Shown here: piece by piece, positions 10,425 through 20,846 of the stretch
How the letters are laid out: every line of letters begins with the position of its first letter
Numbering within the stretch: position 1 is the first letter of the stretch
DNA from: Endotrypanum monterogeii
Taxonomy: Eukaryota; Euglenozoa; Kinetoplastea; Trypanosomatida; Trypanosomatidae
Length of the DNA stretch: 64,000 bases
Direction: 5' to 3'
Assembly: GCA_000333855.2 (NCBI GenBank)
Contig: CM007320.1
Coordinates: 1,961,799 to 2,025,798 of the forward strand
The notes under the pieces: model-generated
What the model saw: only the letters and a program-made list of their open reading frames with translations
Told to the model about the DNA's origin: nothing
Database searches by the model: none
Made by a program: the position numbers and the translations under genes

Positions 10425-12464
10425 ATGTTCACTTCGGTCAAATATGAGTGGCTTCTTTCCAGCAGAGTCGGTGTCGCGAGACATCGTGCACTACCCATCT
10501 GCTTGCTGGTGGTGCTTCTGTTATTGGTAATGCTTATAGCGCCTGTACGTGCGTTTTATGTGCCCGGAGCAGCTGAGACATCCTACAAGGAGGGTGATAC
10601 GGTGACATTCATGGTAAATGCTCTGCGGTCCTCGTCTGAAATGTTCCCCATTGACTATTCCAAGATGCCGTTTTGCCAGCCGGAAAAGCTGGTGAGAAAA
10701 GAGGAGTCGATTGGTGAGATTATCTGGGGTGACCGCATGCTCAACTCCCCGTATACTGTGGAAATGAAAAAAGATGTGAGCTGCAGGCCTCTCCCCAAGT
10801 GCGACTTCGTCAAAAAAACAAAGGACATTCGCGAACGGCGATCCAGGGACCTCACAAAAATGATTGATCGGTGGTATCGAGTCTACATGAGCATCGACAA
10901 CTTACCTGTTTTCTCCAACAAATCGATCTCTACACGGATGACTGAATGCGCTGGAAGGATGGGCAAGGACTTCAAGTCGAGTGTACAGCGAGGATTTCCG
11001 CTCGGCCTCCCAGCCCAGTGCACCAGCGATGGGCAGGCGTTGCTTAACAATCACCTTGATTTTACGATTCACTATAATATCGATAGCCATACGTCCCCCA
11101 CGACAACAGAGGAGGACAAAAAATATATAGTGGTCTTGGTGGAGGTCAATGCGAGAAGTATCGCTTGGTCAGATCCAAGCGAATGCAGCAACAAGGCGGA
11201 CGGCCCGCCTCTCGCACTGGAACACAGCCGCATGCTTCCCATGAGCAGCGTCATGAATGGGTCGGCAACTGTGTACTGGACGTACAGTGTCACGTGGAGG
11301 AACAACCCAGACATCAAATGGGCGACGCGGTGGGACTTTTTCTTCATCACTGCCACTGCAGCTGCACCCGGCAGCCACTTTGTAGTGATCGTGCTCTCAC
11401 TCATGATGGTTCTGCTCATCGGAACTACGGTGTTGGGAGTTTTGCTACGCGCGCTGCACAAGGACTTCAACCGCTACAATTCTGAAGATCCGGAGGACAT
11501 GCGCGAGGAGGTAGGGTGGAAGCTCTTGTACGCCGACGTGTTTCGCCCACCTTTAAACGCAAGCTGGCTGGCAATTTTTGTCGCTAACGGTGTTCAAATT
11601 CTGGCCACCGCTTCCATAGTTCTCCTCGTTGCCCTCATGGGCTTTCTTTCTCCTGCTCGCCGCGGCGCACTCCTCACAACACTTTTGCTGACTGCTTCCT
11701 TCACGTCGTGTGTTGGTGGATACGTATGCGGAAGGCTGCTGCAGTACCTCAACTGTCGTGCCTGGAAGCATGTTTTTACGTGCAGTCTCACACTGCCGGG
11801 GGCAATTCTGATCATGTACATGTTTATCCTCGTGATCAACAAGACGCATGGTGCTACGACGGCCATTCCGTTCTCAACACTGCTGCAGGTGTCAGCGCTT
11901 TGCGTGACTGTGAGCTTGCCACTGACGGTAGTGGGTAGCTCGATAGCCTTCCGTCAGCAGCCCTTCACGAACCCGGCACAAGTCGGCCGTCTGGCCCGCG
12001 AAATCCCTCTTCAGAACTGGAACAACAAGCCCGAGTTCATGTACACCTTTTGGCCATCTGTGCCGCTTCTTATTTCTTTAATTGAGCTGTACTACATCAT
12101 GCAGGATTTGTGGGAGGGGCAAATCTACTACTCCTTTGGCTTCCTGACTCTGACGGCGTGTATTTGGGTGTTGCTCTGCGCTCTCGTCACCATCTCGACG
12201 GTCTACTACACTTTGTGCTACGAGAACCATCGCTGGTGGTGGACGGCGTACTTCGTGCCTGGTGGTGCAGGTGTGCACGTCTTCTGCCTGTCGATAGTCT
12301 TTTACATGACTCATCTCTCGACAAGCAGCTTCTTCTCTGCAGTCGTGTACTTCGCCTACATGAGCATGGTATCGTATCTATACGGGCTGGCCGCCGGTGC
12401 CGTCGGGGTGACTGTAACGATTATGTTTGTGCGTGTTATCTACAGCCGGATCAAGTTGGACTAG
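10425..12464 (+). CDS. Transmembrane 9 superfamily (nonaspanin/EMP70) protein
   Basis: The 679-residue protein has the full TM9SF plan. A signal sequence lies at about residues 21-43, followed by the typical mature start FYVPGAAETSYKEGD. A luminal domain of about 260 residues comes next, then nine hydrophobic spans starting with a span that ends in LLRALHKDFNRYN. The conserved EEVGWKLLYADVFRPP motif follows that first span. The protein ends in KLD, which fits the C-terminal KxD/E motif that binds COPI and retains nonaspanins in the Golgi. Family members work in Golgi/endosome membranes in sorting of membrane proteins. The start is the ATG at 10425; the frame also contains a TTG four codons upstream, which is not needed. 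Length is normal for the family. Confidence 0.95.
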   Translation: MFTSVKYEWLLSSRVGVARHRALPICLLVVLLLLVMLIAPVRAFYVPGAAETSYKEGDTVTFMVNALRSSSEMFPIDYSKMPFCQPEKLVRKEESIGEIIWGDRMLNSPYTVEMKKDVSCRPLPKCDFVKKTKDIRERRSRDLTKMIDRWYRVYMSIDNLPVFSNKSISTRMTECAGRMGKDFKSSVQRGFPLGLPAQCTSDGQALLNNHLDFTIHYNIDSHTSPTTTEEDKKYIVVLVEVNARSIAWSDPSECSNKADGPPLALEHSRMLPMSSVMNGSATVYWTYSVTWRNNPDIKWATRWDFFFITATAAAPGSHFVVIVLSLMMVLLIGTTVLGVLLRALHKDFNRYNSEDPEDMREEVGWKLLYADVFRPPLNASWLAIFVANGVQILATASIVLLVALMGFLSPARRGALLTTLLLTASFTSCVGGYVCGRLLQYLNCRAWKHVFTCSLTLPGAILIMYMFILVINKTHGATTAIPFSTLLQVSALCVTVSLPLTVVGSSIAFRQQPFTNPAQVGRLAREIPLQNWNNKPEFMYTFWPSVPLLISLIELYYIMQDLWEGQIYYSFGFLTLTACIWVLLCALVTISTVYYTLCYENHRWWWTAYFVPGGAGVHVFCLSIVFYMTHLSTSSFFSAVVYFAYMSMVSYLYGLAAGAVGVTVTIMFVRVIYSRIKLD

Positions 12465-12853
12465 ACTGCAGGACTTTCGACTTGTACCTTCTCGGACAAA
12501 GAGAGGGAGGCTGTAGGGTAAATATGAACTGGAGAAGGCAACAGGAAGAGGTTTTTCAGGCTTTTCGTTATGCAATGATATTCTTGTTTTCTGACTCCTC
12601 CGTTGTGCGCCAACCTTTATTTTTTAAAAACAGTTCATCCCCTACCACCTTCCCATTTTCAGACGCCTCGATTCTTTGCGAGCTTGGTCTGTGCGTGAGT
12701 GTGGTTGTTGTTGGCTGCCCTTTGACGCATCACTTGGTTTTCTGGTTGCGCGTGCGTGTAGATCCACTCAAACATATGCATCTACTCACGCCACCACTGT
12801 AACGAAGAAGAACAAAATAAAACGGGATCAATACGAGGCGGCGAAGCTGCAGG

Positions 12854-12905
12854 CCCTCCCCCCCCTCCCCCTCCCCCTCCCCCTCCCCCTTCCCCTTCCC
12901 CTCCC
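12854..12905. repeat. CCCCCT/CCCCTT minisatellite
   Basis: About eight tandem pyrimidine hexamers. The complementary strand carries repeated G5 runs and could form G-quadruplexes. Confidence 0.9.
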
Positions 12906-14438
12906 TTAACAGACATACACACTTCTCTTTACTGTCACAACTCGTTGCTGTTTTCGGGAGGCGCACGACGGCTTGATGCTTACGCTCTGCCTAACACCGG
13001 CGTGACTTGGACTTGCGATTTTTTTTTATTTATAAAAACTTTTCTCATCACTGTCAGTTGGTGTCACTCGCTTTTGCCGTTCGATCCTCCGTGATTTGCC
13101 TTCGGTCCTCATTTGTGTCCCGTAGAACACTCAGTGTGCTTCACGTCATTTTTATCCAATCGACTTTTTTTTCTCTGGATTTAATGACGTGAAGGCAACT
13201 CTCTTGTGCGATCGGTTGTTTCATGGAAGAAATGGAGGGAGTCGATTCTGTCTCGGAGGCAACATAGCGAATGGATGCAAAAAACAAAATCGGCTCACTC
13301 TACGATGTTTGACCCGTGGCACACAACGTGAATCGCACCAAGTGACAGGACCTCCATCCGTATATAGTTTGTACAGAGTCTGGGTGCACGTGGAGAGGGG
13401 CCTCCCTCCAAAAAAAAAAAAAACTACAAAGAGAATAGGGTGGGTGGGCTGCGGATGTTGGTGATGGTGGTGGTGGTCTTTTTTTTTTTTGCCCTTGTGC
13501 TCAGGATATTAAAAAAAATCAATAACGGGTCGAAAGCAAAGATCATCCAAACATATCCCCCACTCACTTCGTCGACGTCGTCATCAAATACTCGTTGATT
13601 TCCCTTCAGATTGCATGATGCGTGTGTGAGGGGGTAAGCGTGTGCTGAATTGCTTCGTGTCCATCTCGCAGCATCTTCTTCCCAGAAACATGTTTTGTAT
13701 GTCGAAGATGGCTCTGAGGAAAAAAAAAATGATTATTCGTTGTGCGAGTGCGCCGACATAGAATCTCCCTTTGAACTATCTCGCTGACTTCCGCCTCTGC
13801 TTTTCACGAATTTTTTTTTTTCGAGATTACAATTAGCATTATCTGAGTAGGAGTCGCTCAATCACATATGCGAGCAGAGGTCTTCTTGTGCACAAGCAGA
13901 CATCATCGGTGGCTGTCCCTATCACACCGCTCCCTTTTCCGTTGCTCGTGAAAAAAAAACTTGACCTTCAAGTGCGCGTGTGGCCACCACCGCTCCTTGA
14001 TTTCCCTTTCCGAGTGGATACCCATCAATATTTTCTCGCTCTGCACATTGCTTTGTCATTCTTTCTTCTTCCTCCGAGAGTTGAGCACCCATCTATACGT
14101 GCATGCTTACATCTTTCTTTTGTATTTTTATGTGTACATGTACGCACACATCGTGGCGTATAGAACAGTCCGCAAACGACCAACAAGCAAACGCAGTCAG
14201 CAAGGCCCTTGACGTTAGCCGTTTTCTTTGCCCCTTTTCTGTCCCTCTTTTTTTTCTCTCATACTGAGTGTTGTATTCTTTCCTTTTCTCCCCTCGCTCG
14301 TTGTTGCCTTGCATGTCTGCTGTCTCTGCGAGCGTGCTCTTCACGTGTCTCTCTGATTCGTTCTGTTGACTTGACTCGGGTGCTTAATTTTTTTTTTTTT
14401 GGGGGGGGGAAGTCCGCTATCTTTTTGCGCTTCATCAT

Positions 14439-14766
14439 CTCTTCTGGCGCCGACGTGCGCCCCCTCCTCTCTCACATAGACACACTTCCTTACACTCGCA
14501 AACAACGGCAAAGACGTTGTGTCTCGTCATCATTTCGCAATTTTTCCTTCTAGTGCGTAGGCTTTTCTGTTTCACCTTTTTTTTTCGTCTTCCCTTTTAT
14601 ATCTCCTTCTTACCTCATTACTCCCTCTATATTATTCTAGCCTATGTATATATTTATTTATATATATATATAAATATAAATATATATATAAATATAAATA
14701 TATATATAAATATAAATATATATACTCTCTCTTCGCCACACAAACACAAAGGCACCACCCTCCCCC
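14439..14766. repeat. 328 bp direct repeat, copy 1 (left of gap)
   Basis: This block recurs at a constant offset of 348 bp in 14787-15114. I see no difference over its length, including the poly-T run and the irregular TA/AAATA array. It ends exactly at the N gap. Confidence 0.9.
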
Positions 14767-14786
14767 NNNNNNNNNNNNNNNNNNNN
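14767..14786. other. Assembly gap (20 N)
   Basis: Exactly 20 N sit between two identical 328 bp blocks. Such round, short gaps are usually placeholders of arbitrary size. Confidence 0.98.
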
Positions 14787-15114
14787 CTCTTCTGGCGCCG
14801 ACGTGCGCCCCCTCCTCTCTCACATAGACACACTTCCTTACACTCGCAAACAACGGCAAAGACGTTGTGTCTCGTCATCATTTCGCAATTTTTCCTTCTA
14901 GTGCGTAGGCTTTTCTGTTTCACCTTTTTTTTTCGTCTTCCCTTTTATATCTCCTTCTTACCTCATTACTCCCTCTATATTATTCTAGCCTATGTATATA
15001 TTTATTTATATATATATATAAATATAAATATATATATAAATATAAATATATATATAAATATAAATATATATACTCTCTCTTCGCCACACAAACACAAAGG
15101 CACCACCCTCCCCC
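14787..15114. repeat. 328 bp direct repeat, copy 2 (right of gap)
   Basis: Second copy of the block at 14439-14766. It starts immediately after the gap and continues into unique sequence after 15115. Confidence 0.9.
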
Positions 15115-15755
15115 CGTTCTCCTTTTTTGCGTTTATTGGCAATCTTCTCTTTCCCCTTTTTTTTTCTCGTAGCACCTTGATCCTGTATTAGCTGCATACA
15201 ACTCACTATTTTTTTTTTTTTTTGTCACCCCAGCGACGCTTCACTCACATACTCTTTTCTTGCGGAAACTTTTTCGAGATAATATCGATCGCTCTATCAC
15301 CCTTTGGTTCGTCTTCTGCGGTTCTTTCCTACCCATCCTTTCCATTCCTCCTTTGGACACACACCTGCACACATTGCAGGCGCTATTTGAACGATTTGAG
15401 TCCATCACACGGCTCCTGGCTCATCTCTAGTAATCCTAGCACCTTGTACATCGGTGTATATGGCAGGTAAGAGGGCGGGGGGATAGACAGGAGGGGGGTA
15501 GTGGTAACACGTTGCAGTATACAGGAAGAGGACACACCACCATCGCCACAGGAGGTACCAGAAAAGAAAATAGGGACATCGTTTGTTCTCTCACCGTTCC
15601 TGTTATCGCCAAGGAGGGCTGGTGAAAGGGGGTGCTTTTTTTTTGTCGCCCTTCGCCGCAGAAACGAGTTCGCCCCCCCCCCCCCCCTCCTGCTCACACA
15701 CCAACACTGAGCTGTTGTTATTGAGGCCAAATTAAAAAAAAAAAATCACAGGTGA

Positions 15756-17801
15756 ATGCCGCCGCCGACTCCGCAGCACGCGACGCAACCGAAATTTACA
15801 GTACATACGTCAGAACCAAAGGCTATATCTTCGAAAGTAGCATCTCAGGACGACACAGCGTCTCTCGCGCAACGATCAGTCGTGCCCATTGAGTTGGCGA
15901 AAACGCCGCACCGAGCAGGACTGGCGCGCGCGCGCGCATCGCCTATCATACAGCCTTTGGGCAGAGGTCGATCCTCTAGTCTCCAAAGTAAGGCACAAAA
16001 CACGCCAGCTGAGTTCAAGTGGCCGAAGACCAACGTTGGCTGCAAAACGCCGCTCAGCTCTGCTTCGGTACCGGAGAGTGAGGAGAAATCTACTACCCCT
16101 GTTATCTTATCCTCTCCACCGACTCGGGTACGATCTGCAGACCTTTCTCGATCTTATCTATCGACCGTGGGTCGCGCAGCATCGCTGAGTTCTGCACTTG
16201 CTGCTGGACCCAAGGATGAGGGGTTTTGCAGCGGCTCGCCTGCCACGCGCCGTTTCGTTGGGTCACCCCCCCTCGCGCTTGCTCAGGGGTCCCGTCACAC
16301 TGATCCGAGCGCTGAAACTTCTCCGCGTCTGTGCTCGAGCGACGGTGCAGTGCTCTCTGATCCACAAGGTACTGTGGTATCCACGGGCTTCTCACGTGAC
16401 GCGTCCTCCTCAAATGCGACTTCTCCCGTGTTGCATCGTACCTGCTCTGTTTCTTGTGCGGCGACCAAGCCTCATGCAAGCGATTCCTTTGATCTCGCCG
16501 CGACCACTGTTCCCCCTGAGTGGGGTTACAAGGATGCGAAAGGCTGCGCCACAGCACAACAGATATCAGCTATAACCACATCTACTAGCCCACGCACCCG
16601 TGACAGCTCCGAGGAGCTGGCAACTCTAGACAAGCCATGGTTGGCGACACCTCCTGCCCGGAGTATCCTTAAACGGAAGGGGGGCGTGAGGGCTGCAGTA
16701 ATCCGAGCAGTAAGCCGTCACTCTTCCACCCGGTTCTCGCGTTCTCCCCATGGTGTGGACACATCTGCTGGGGGTATGAAGACTCGTGCCCGTGGCACAA
16801 GCATCAAGTTTCTCGCTGACTTTGAGAACGTGAGTGCTGGGGAACCTGCCAGGCCAGCGCGGCACGTGACGTTTGATGAGGATCTTGTCACTTACCGAGA
16901 CAACTCTACAAGTGAGTCTGATGACGATGACAGTCGATCGGGTATGCCCCTGGAGCTTGTGAGGCGGGGGAGTGTTCTGCGGACGTCCTTCTCTGAGGGC
17001 GTCTTGGAAGGTGCTGTTCCACCTTTAGGCACAGCAGGCTCCTTGGGTACTAACGATGCAGAAAACTGGGGTGCCGACTCGGCGTGGTTCAACAAGGAGT
17101 TCTGGGCTCAGCTGAAGCAGCCCGCGGCAGCGTCGGAAGCGTGGGCCACGATATCCACCTCATCTTGGATATCGGCAGCGAATGAGTCGAGGTCACCGAC
17201 TCTCGGTTCCCTCACCACGCGTTCCCGGAAGGCCTTGCTTCCGCTGTCGAGGGTTTCATCTTCATCGCCGCTCACTCTATCGACGAAGGTCTCCGGTGTG
17301 TCGCGCAGCACTCCACGCGGGTATGGGATGAAATGGCTGTCGCGAGAGAAGTCGTCTACTGGCAGCTACGAGACCCTTGGCGCTCCTGTTTTCACCGCTC
17401 GCTCTGACGCTCCCATAAGTACACCCGTCGTTATGAGTCCGCATCTTGCCAGCGTCCTCTCCGGCGCTGCTTCTCCAGCGAGCGGGCGCAGGGTGATCGC
17501 TAGCGGCGCCAACAGGAGTGCCGGTGATGAGGAAAGTGATTCGGCCCCCGTGCTGGAGCACTACTCTTCTCCCCAAATAGTTGTGCCTCACAGTAATCAA
17601 TACGGCGTGGTGACATCGAGGCAGTCAGGTGCCAATACCGTTCCTCCGCCGCTGTCCGTGAGTGACTTGAGGCGCCGCTCGTCAGCAGCGCTGGCGTCTT
17701 CGGCGATGTCTGCAGTGATGTCGGGCTCTGGCGGTCCGGGTAGGTCCCGTCACGGCAGCAGTCGGCTGCGATCTTCGTCTCGTAGCAGATCCTTCTCCTA
17801 A
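15756..17801 (+). CDS. Low-complexity protein with SILK and RVxF PP1-docking motifs
   Basis: The 681-residue protein is rich in Ser, Thr, Pro and Ala, has no membrane span and no recognised globular domain, and ends in an SR-rich tail (SRSRSFS). Two short motifs stand out: SILK at residues 303-306 (nt 16662) and RHVTF at residues 369-373 (nt 16860), followed by acidic residues (DED) and an acidic Ser/Asp run. SILK followed by RVxF is the docking pair of type 1 protein phosphatase regulators such as inhibitor-2 and KNL1. By inference it is a scaffold or targeting subunit of PP1. The start is the ATG at 15756, closely preceded by AG dinucleotides downstream of a C-rich tract. A chance occurrence in a disordered protein is the alternative. 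Confidence 0.85.
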   Translation: MPPPTPQHATQPKFTVHTSEPKAISSKVASQDDTASLAQRSVVPIELAKTPHRAGLARARASPIIQPLGRGRSSSLQSKAQNTPAEFKWPKTNVGCKTPLSSASVPESEEKSTTPVILSSPPTRVRSADLSRSYLSTVGRAASLSSALAAGPKDEGFCSGSPATRRFVGSPPLALAQGSRHTDPSAETSPRLCSSDGAVLSDPQGTVVSTGFSRDASSSNATSPVLHRTCSVSCAATKPHASDSFDLAATTVPPEWGYKDAKGCATAQQISAITTSTSPRTRDSSEELATLDKPWLATPPARSILKRKGGVRAAVIRAVSRHSSTRFSRSPHGVDTSAGGMKTRARGTSIKFLADFENVSAGEPARPARHVTFDEDLVTYRDNSTSESDDDDSRSGMPLELVRRGSVLRTSFSEGVLEGAVPPLGTAGSLGTNDAENWGADSAWFNKEFWAQLKQPAAASEAWATISTSSWISAANESRSPTLGSLTTRSRKALLPLSRVSSSSPLTLSTKVSGVSRSTPRGYGMKWLSREKSSTGSYETLGAPVFTARSDAPISTPVVMSPHLASVLSGAASPASGRRVIASGANRSAGDEESDSAPVLEHYSSPQIVVPHSNQYGVVTSRQSGANTVPPPLSVSDLRRRSSAALASSAMSAVMSGSGGPGRSRHGSSRLRSSSRSRSFS

Positions 17802-19852
17802 ATCGAAGGTTCCTTTGGCGAGATGACTCGATGACCTGTCGGCTGCTCAGCCAGCGAAACCGTCGGTTCCCAGGGTGCCCTTTCTGTCCTCCACACGGGC
17901 GGCTGCTCACAAAAAAAAAAAAAGTGGCAGGCTCTCAGCTGGTGGGGTACGACGTGCAGGGGGTTGGTTCTCAGAGGATCGCCCTCACTACACCGTGAGC
18001 CAAACAACAACAAAAAAGGAGCAACGAGGCGTAAATACCGCACCGATTAGGAGTTGTCTGCCTTGTTCACGGTGAACCGAGCGAACACGAAAGGGTTGCC
18101 TCCAAGACGGGGGCTCTCAGCCATGTAGTAGACTGCGCATTCGATAGTAGCTCGAGGCCTCACCTATGACTCGCCGCGAGATGGTGTGCGGCCAACGCTG
18201 AACCTTGGGGCGCCTCTACCGTCCTCATTGACTCCTAGTCGTTTGCACAGCAGTCATTTTGTTACCCTGTCCGAGCTAGATAGCACGAACGCAATTGTGT
18301 TAACCCAAAACCTCGAGCGCTCAATTTTACATTTCATGGAATGCGAAGAGGCTTACTAAGAGCGACCGGGGCCACTCGCTGCCGGCGCAAAAGCCATGAA
18401 GGCAGTACTGTCCCCAGCGCCTAGATGACTCACAGAGTCCGGGAGGGCCTCCGCTGACTCCCTCCGCTCTGCCAATTTGTGATACGGAACGTTCGAGCCA
18501 TCTACGCATTGAACACACAGAGCCGTCGGTGTACTTGGTCTTGTTCTCAACCGCTAGACCGTCGACCAGTCGACCGGGGATGAGGGGAACAAAAATTTCC
18601 TAGAGCAACACGTACACTGGCCCCCCCCCTCCCTACTACTACTACTACTACTACTCCTACTACTACTACATAATCTTTTTTTTTTCCTGGTAAACGAAGC
18701 TGAACAGATGCACGATGTCTCTCTCGGTAGACGATGTCAGCAATGGAGGTGAGATGTTGAACAGTGGAAAGAAAATCTGCGTGCGTTTCTGTCTCGGATG
18801 ATACTCCGAGAGATCCGGCACGACGTTGGCTGTGTTGTCGATGTGGAGTGACCACGTGTGCCTGTGATGCTATGGTAGTTGAAATGATGAGCCACACCTT
18901 GCATATTCGATGGCGATGATCAAGCCAGACAAGGACGAACATATCACATTAACGAGCGGCTCAAGGATATTTCAATGAAAAAGAAAACAGTTGAAAAAAA
19001 AAGTGGAACTGAATGTATCTCGTGGGGTGCAGAAGAGTACTCGTGCCTGCTGGTGGAACTCCTTGCTGTAGAGTTCAATTCCCCCTCCCCCCCCCCAAAT
19101 ATATATATATATATATATATATGCACGTGTATGATGATGACGAGAGGGATGTTGGAGAAGCGTATGGGGATGCAGAGGTCCTTTGCGTGTTTTCTCCTCC
19201 AGTGCGTTCTCTACATACCTCACCGCAACTGTACCATATCCTCCTCCCTCAATTTCATACTTCTCATCCCGATACTCCCAACGCTTTGCATTCATGTTTT
19301 TTGTTGTTGTTTCACTGCCCTCCACATATACCTTGCTTAACTCCAACACCCCCCTTTTTTTTTCCGCTGAGGCTGAGTGAGATGTCCAGGGGTGAGGTGA
19401 GTTGCGAGACCTGGGGATTAAGGAGATATAATCAATTCATGCAAACTAACAAAACAAAGGAGAACAGTGATTAGTGTGTTGCTCGTCTTGTGCTGTACGC
19501 ACATGTGTGTATGTCTCTGTGTCTGGGAGTAGCTCGTTGGTGACCTGCAAGAAGGTTTTTCTCTGTTTGCCTGCTTTCTATTTTTTGCGGTTACGTTTTC
19601 AAAATTCTCTCTGCGAGTGGAGGCTGTTGCCGCCCTCTCCCTCAATTGTTTTTTTTTTGTACCCGTCGCGTATAGCTCCCTTCCAAGAAAAAAAAACACT
19701 GCAGTTTCCCTCTTTCTAGTTCTCCACACATTTTGCTCATTTCAAGTGGAGAAACGACGAGGACGCGGCAGCGCGTTGCTGGCACCGCCTTCTTCCCCTT
19801 TCCCACCCTCTTTCCCTCCCTTGTTCATTTGCGTGCGTGAGGGGCTGGTATC
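17802..19852. other. 2 kb intergenic region
   Basis: No gene is supported. About 18040-18560 is unusual in lacking pyrimidine tracts and microsatellites. A (CTA)n run lies at 18633-18669 and a (TA)n run at about 19099-19121. A strong pyrimidine tract at about 19789-19830 with AG at 19840-19841 probably serves the small gene that follows. Confidence 0.6.
18633..18669. repeat. (CTA)n microsatellite
   Basis: About 11 trinucleotide units with one interrupting CTC unit. Confidence 0.9.
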
Positions 19853-20227
19853 ATGCAGGGCAGAAAGGACCCACCCAACAACAGTACAGGCGGCGCGCTT
19901 CGTATTCGCACTGCTCTCTTGGAGTCTGTGTGTTGTTATAATGAGAGTTGCCTAAACTCTGGAGCAGCGGTCTCAACAGACGCTGAGGAATCCTCACCAA
20001 CATCGACACAGCGCGCCGATAAGTTCCCCGACGCTCTTCCACGTATGATTGCCCAACTTAACCCAAGTCTTACGAACCCTGCGTGGGCCATGGAGGAGTG
20101 CGTGCGACTGTGCCCCGCTGCGGAGGTCTGGTGTGGGACTGCATTGCCAAGGGACGTATGGGCACAGCCAGGCACAGCCGAGTGTCCCTTTGGTACAGAG
20201 CCCGTAGACTTCCACGCACATCGCTGA
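19853..20227 (+). CDS. Small hypothetical protein with seven cysteines
   Basis: A 124-codon ATG frame starts 12 nt after a strong pyrimidine tract plus AG (19840-19841), the expected place for a trans-spliced gene. The composition is balanced and free of homopolymer-derived runs, unlike other open frames in the spacers. Cysteines are at residues 27, 28, 33, 83, 87, 94 and 111. There is no signal peptide or membrane span. No family is recognised; the cysteine spacing does not fit the twin CX9C pattern. The next gene has its own acceptor tract, so this would be an independent gene. It could still be a 5' leader frame. Confidence 0.5.
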   Translation: MQGRKDPPNNSTGGALRIRTALLESVCCYNESCLNSGAAVSTDAEESSPTSTQRADKFPDALPRMIAQLNPSLTNPAWAMEECVRLCPAAEVWCGTALPRDVWAQPGTAECPFGTEPVDFHAHR

Positions 20228-20846
20228 GGAGGTCCATTCAGGTGTGTCTGCGTGAATGTGCGTTGCTTTACCTGGAAGAATATGTTTCCTGTCTGGTGAT
20301 ATGCTGAGCCTCAGCGAAGATGACCCTACGCAATCGTCTCAAAGCTGCAAGCAGTCATAAGGAAAGAACCAACATATTGTGTGTGTCCATTCAAAAGAAC
20401 AAAAAGAGAGATCGAGCGATCCGCACACCATCCAATGAGATGACGGCTTGAGTTCTCTTGACATTAAATGTTACTTGGGAACCTTGCCTTCTTTCCTTCT
20501 CCCTCTCTGCACACACTTCAGGACAACGTCCATGTATGTTGGCATGAGTCCGAGGGAACGGTGAGCGTAGAAAGGTGAGGCTGCCCAACGAAGGAACATG
20601 TTCCGTCTCGCTTGTCCCCTTCCCCACTATTCCCTCCTCCTCCCCCGTGCGGATGCGCGTTTCCACACCTCTGTCTTCTTTTTTTTTGTCCTGAAACACA
20701 TACTTTTGCTTTTTTTTTTCCACTGCCTTCGGTGAAAAAAAAAAAAAATGCTTGGCGCAACCCACCAAACACCGCCCACCACCCTAGCAGCGAGCATCGG
20801 CACGTACGTCGGGCACACGTACTTCGTGAAGAAAGCTCGCATAGAC
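20228..20846. other. Intergenic spacer and 5' UTR of the RAD23-like gene
   Basis: No gene is supported. It includes a pyrimidine-rich stretch at about 20600-20727 and a poly-A run directly before an ATG at 20748 that is probably not used. Confidence 0.6.
20709..20787 (+). promoter_or_regulatory. Probable trans-splice acceptor that decides the RAD23-like start
   Basis: After the T-rich tract ending near 20727 the first AG is at 20786-20787; none occurs in between. A spliced leader added there would remove the upstream ATG at 20748 and make the ATG at 20847 the first one in the mRNA. A UBL domain normally begins at the N-terminal Met, which agrees. Confidence 0.6.

Larger units (their letters stand above)
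12465..15755. other. 3.3 kb intergenic region with minisatellite, gap and duplicated block
   Basis: No gene is supported on either strand. The region holds a CCCCCT minisatellite (12854-12905), poly-A and poly-T runs, two copies of a 328 bp block around a 20-N gap, and a long C run at about 15672-15688 that probably serves the next gene, with AG at 15710-15711. Open frames here run through homopolymers and TA repeats and lack family resemblance. Confidence 0.65.
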
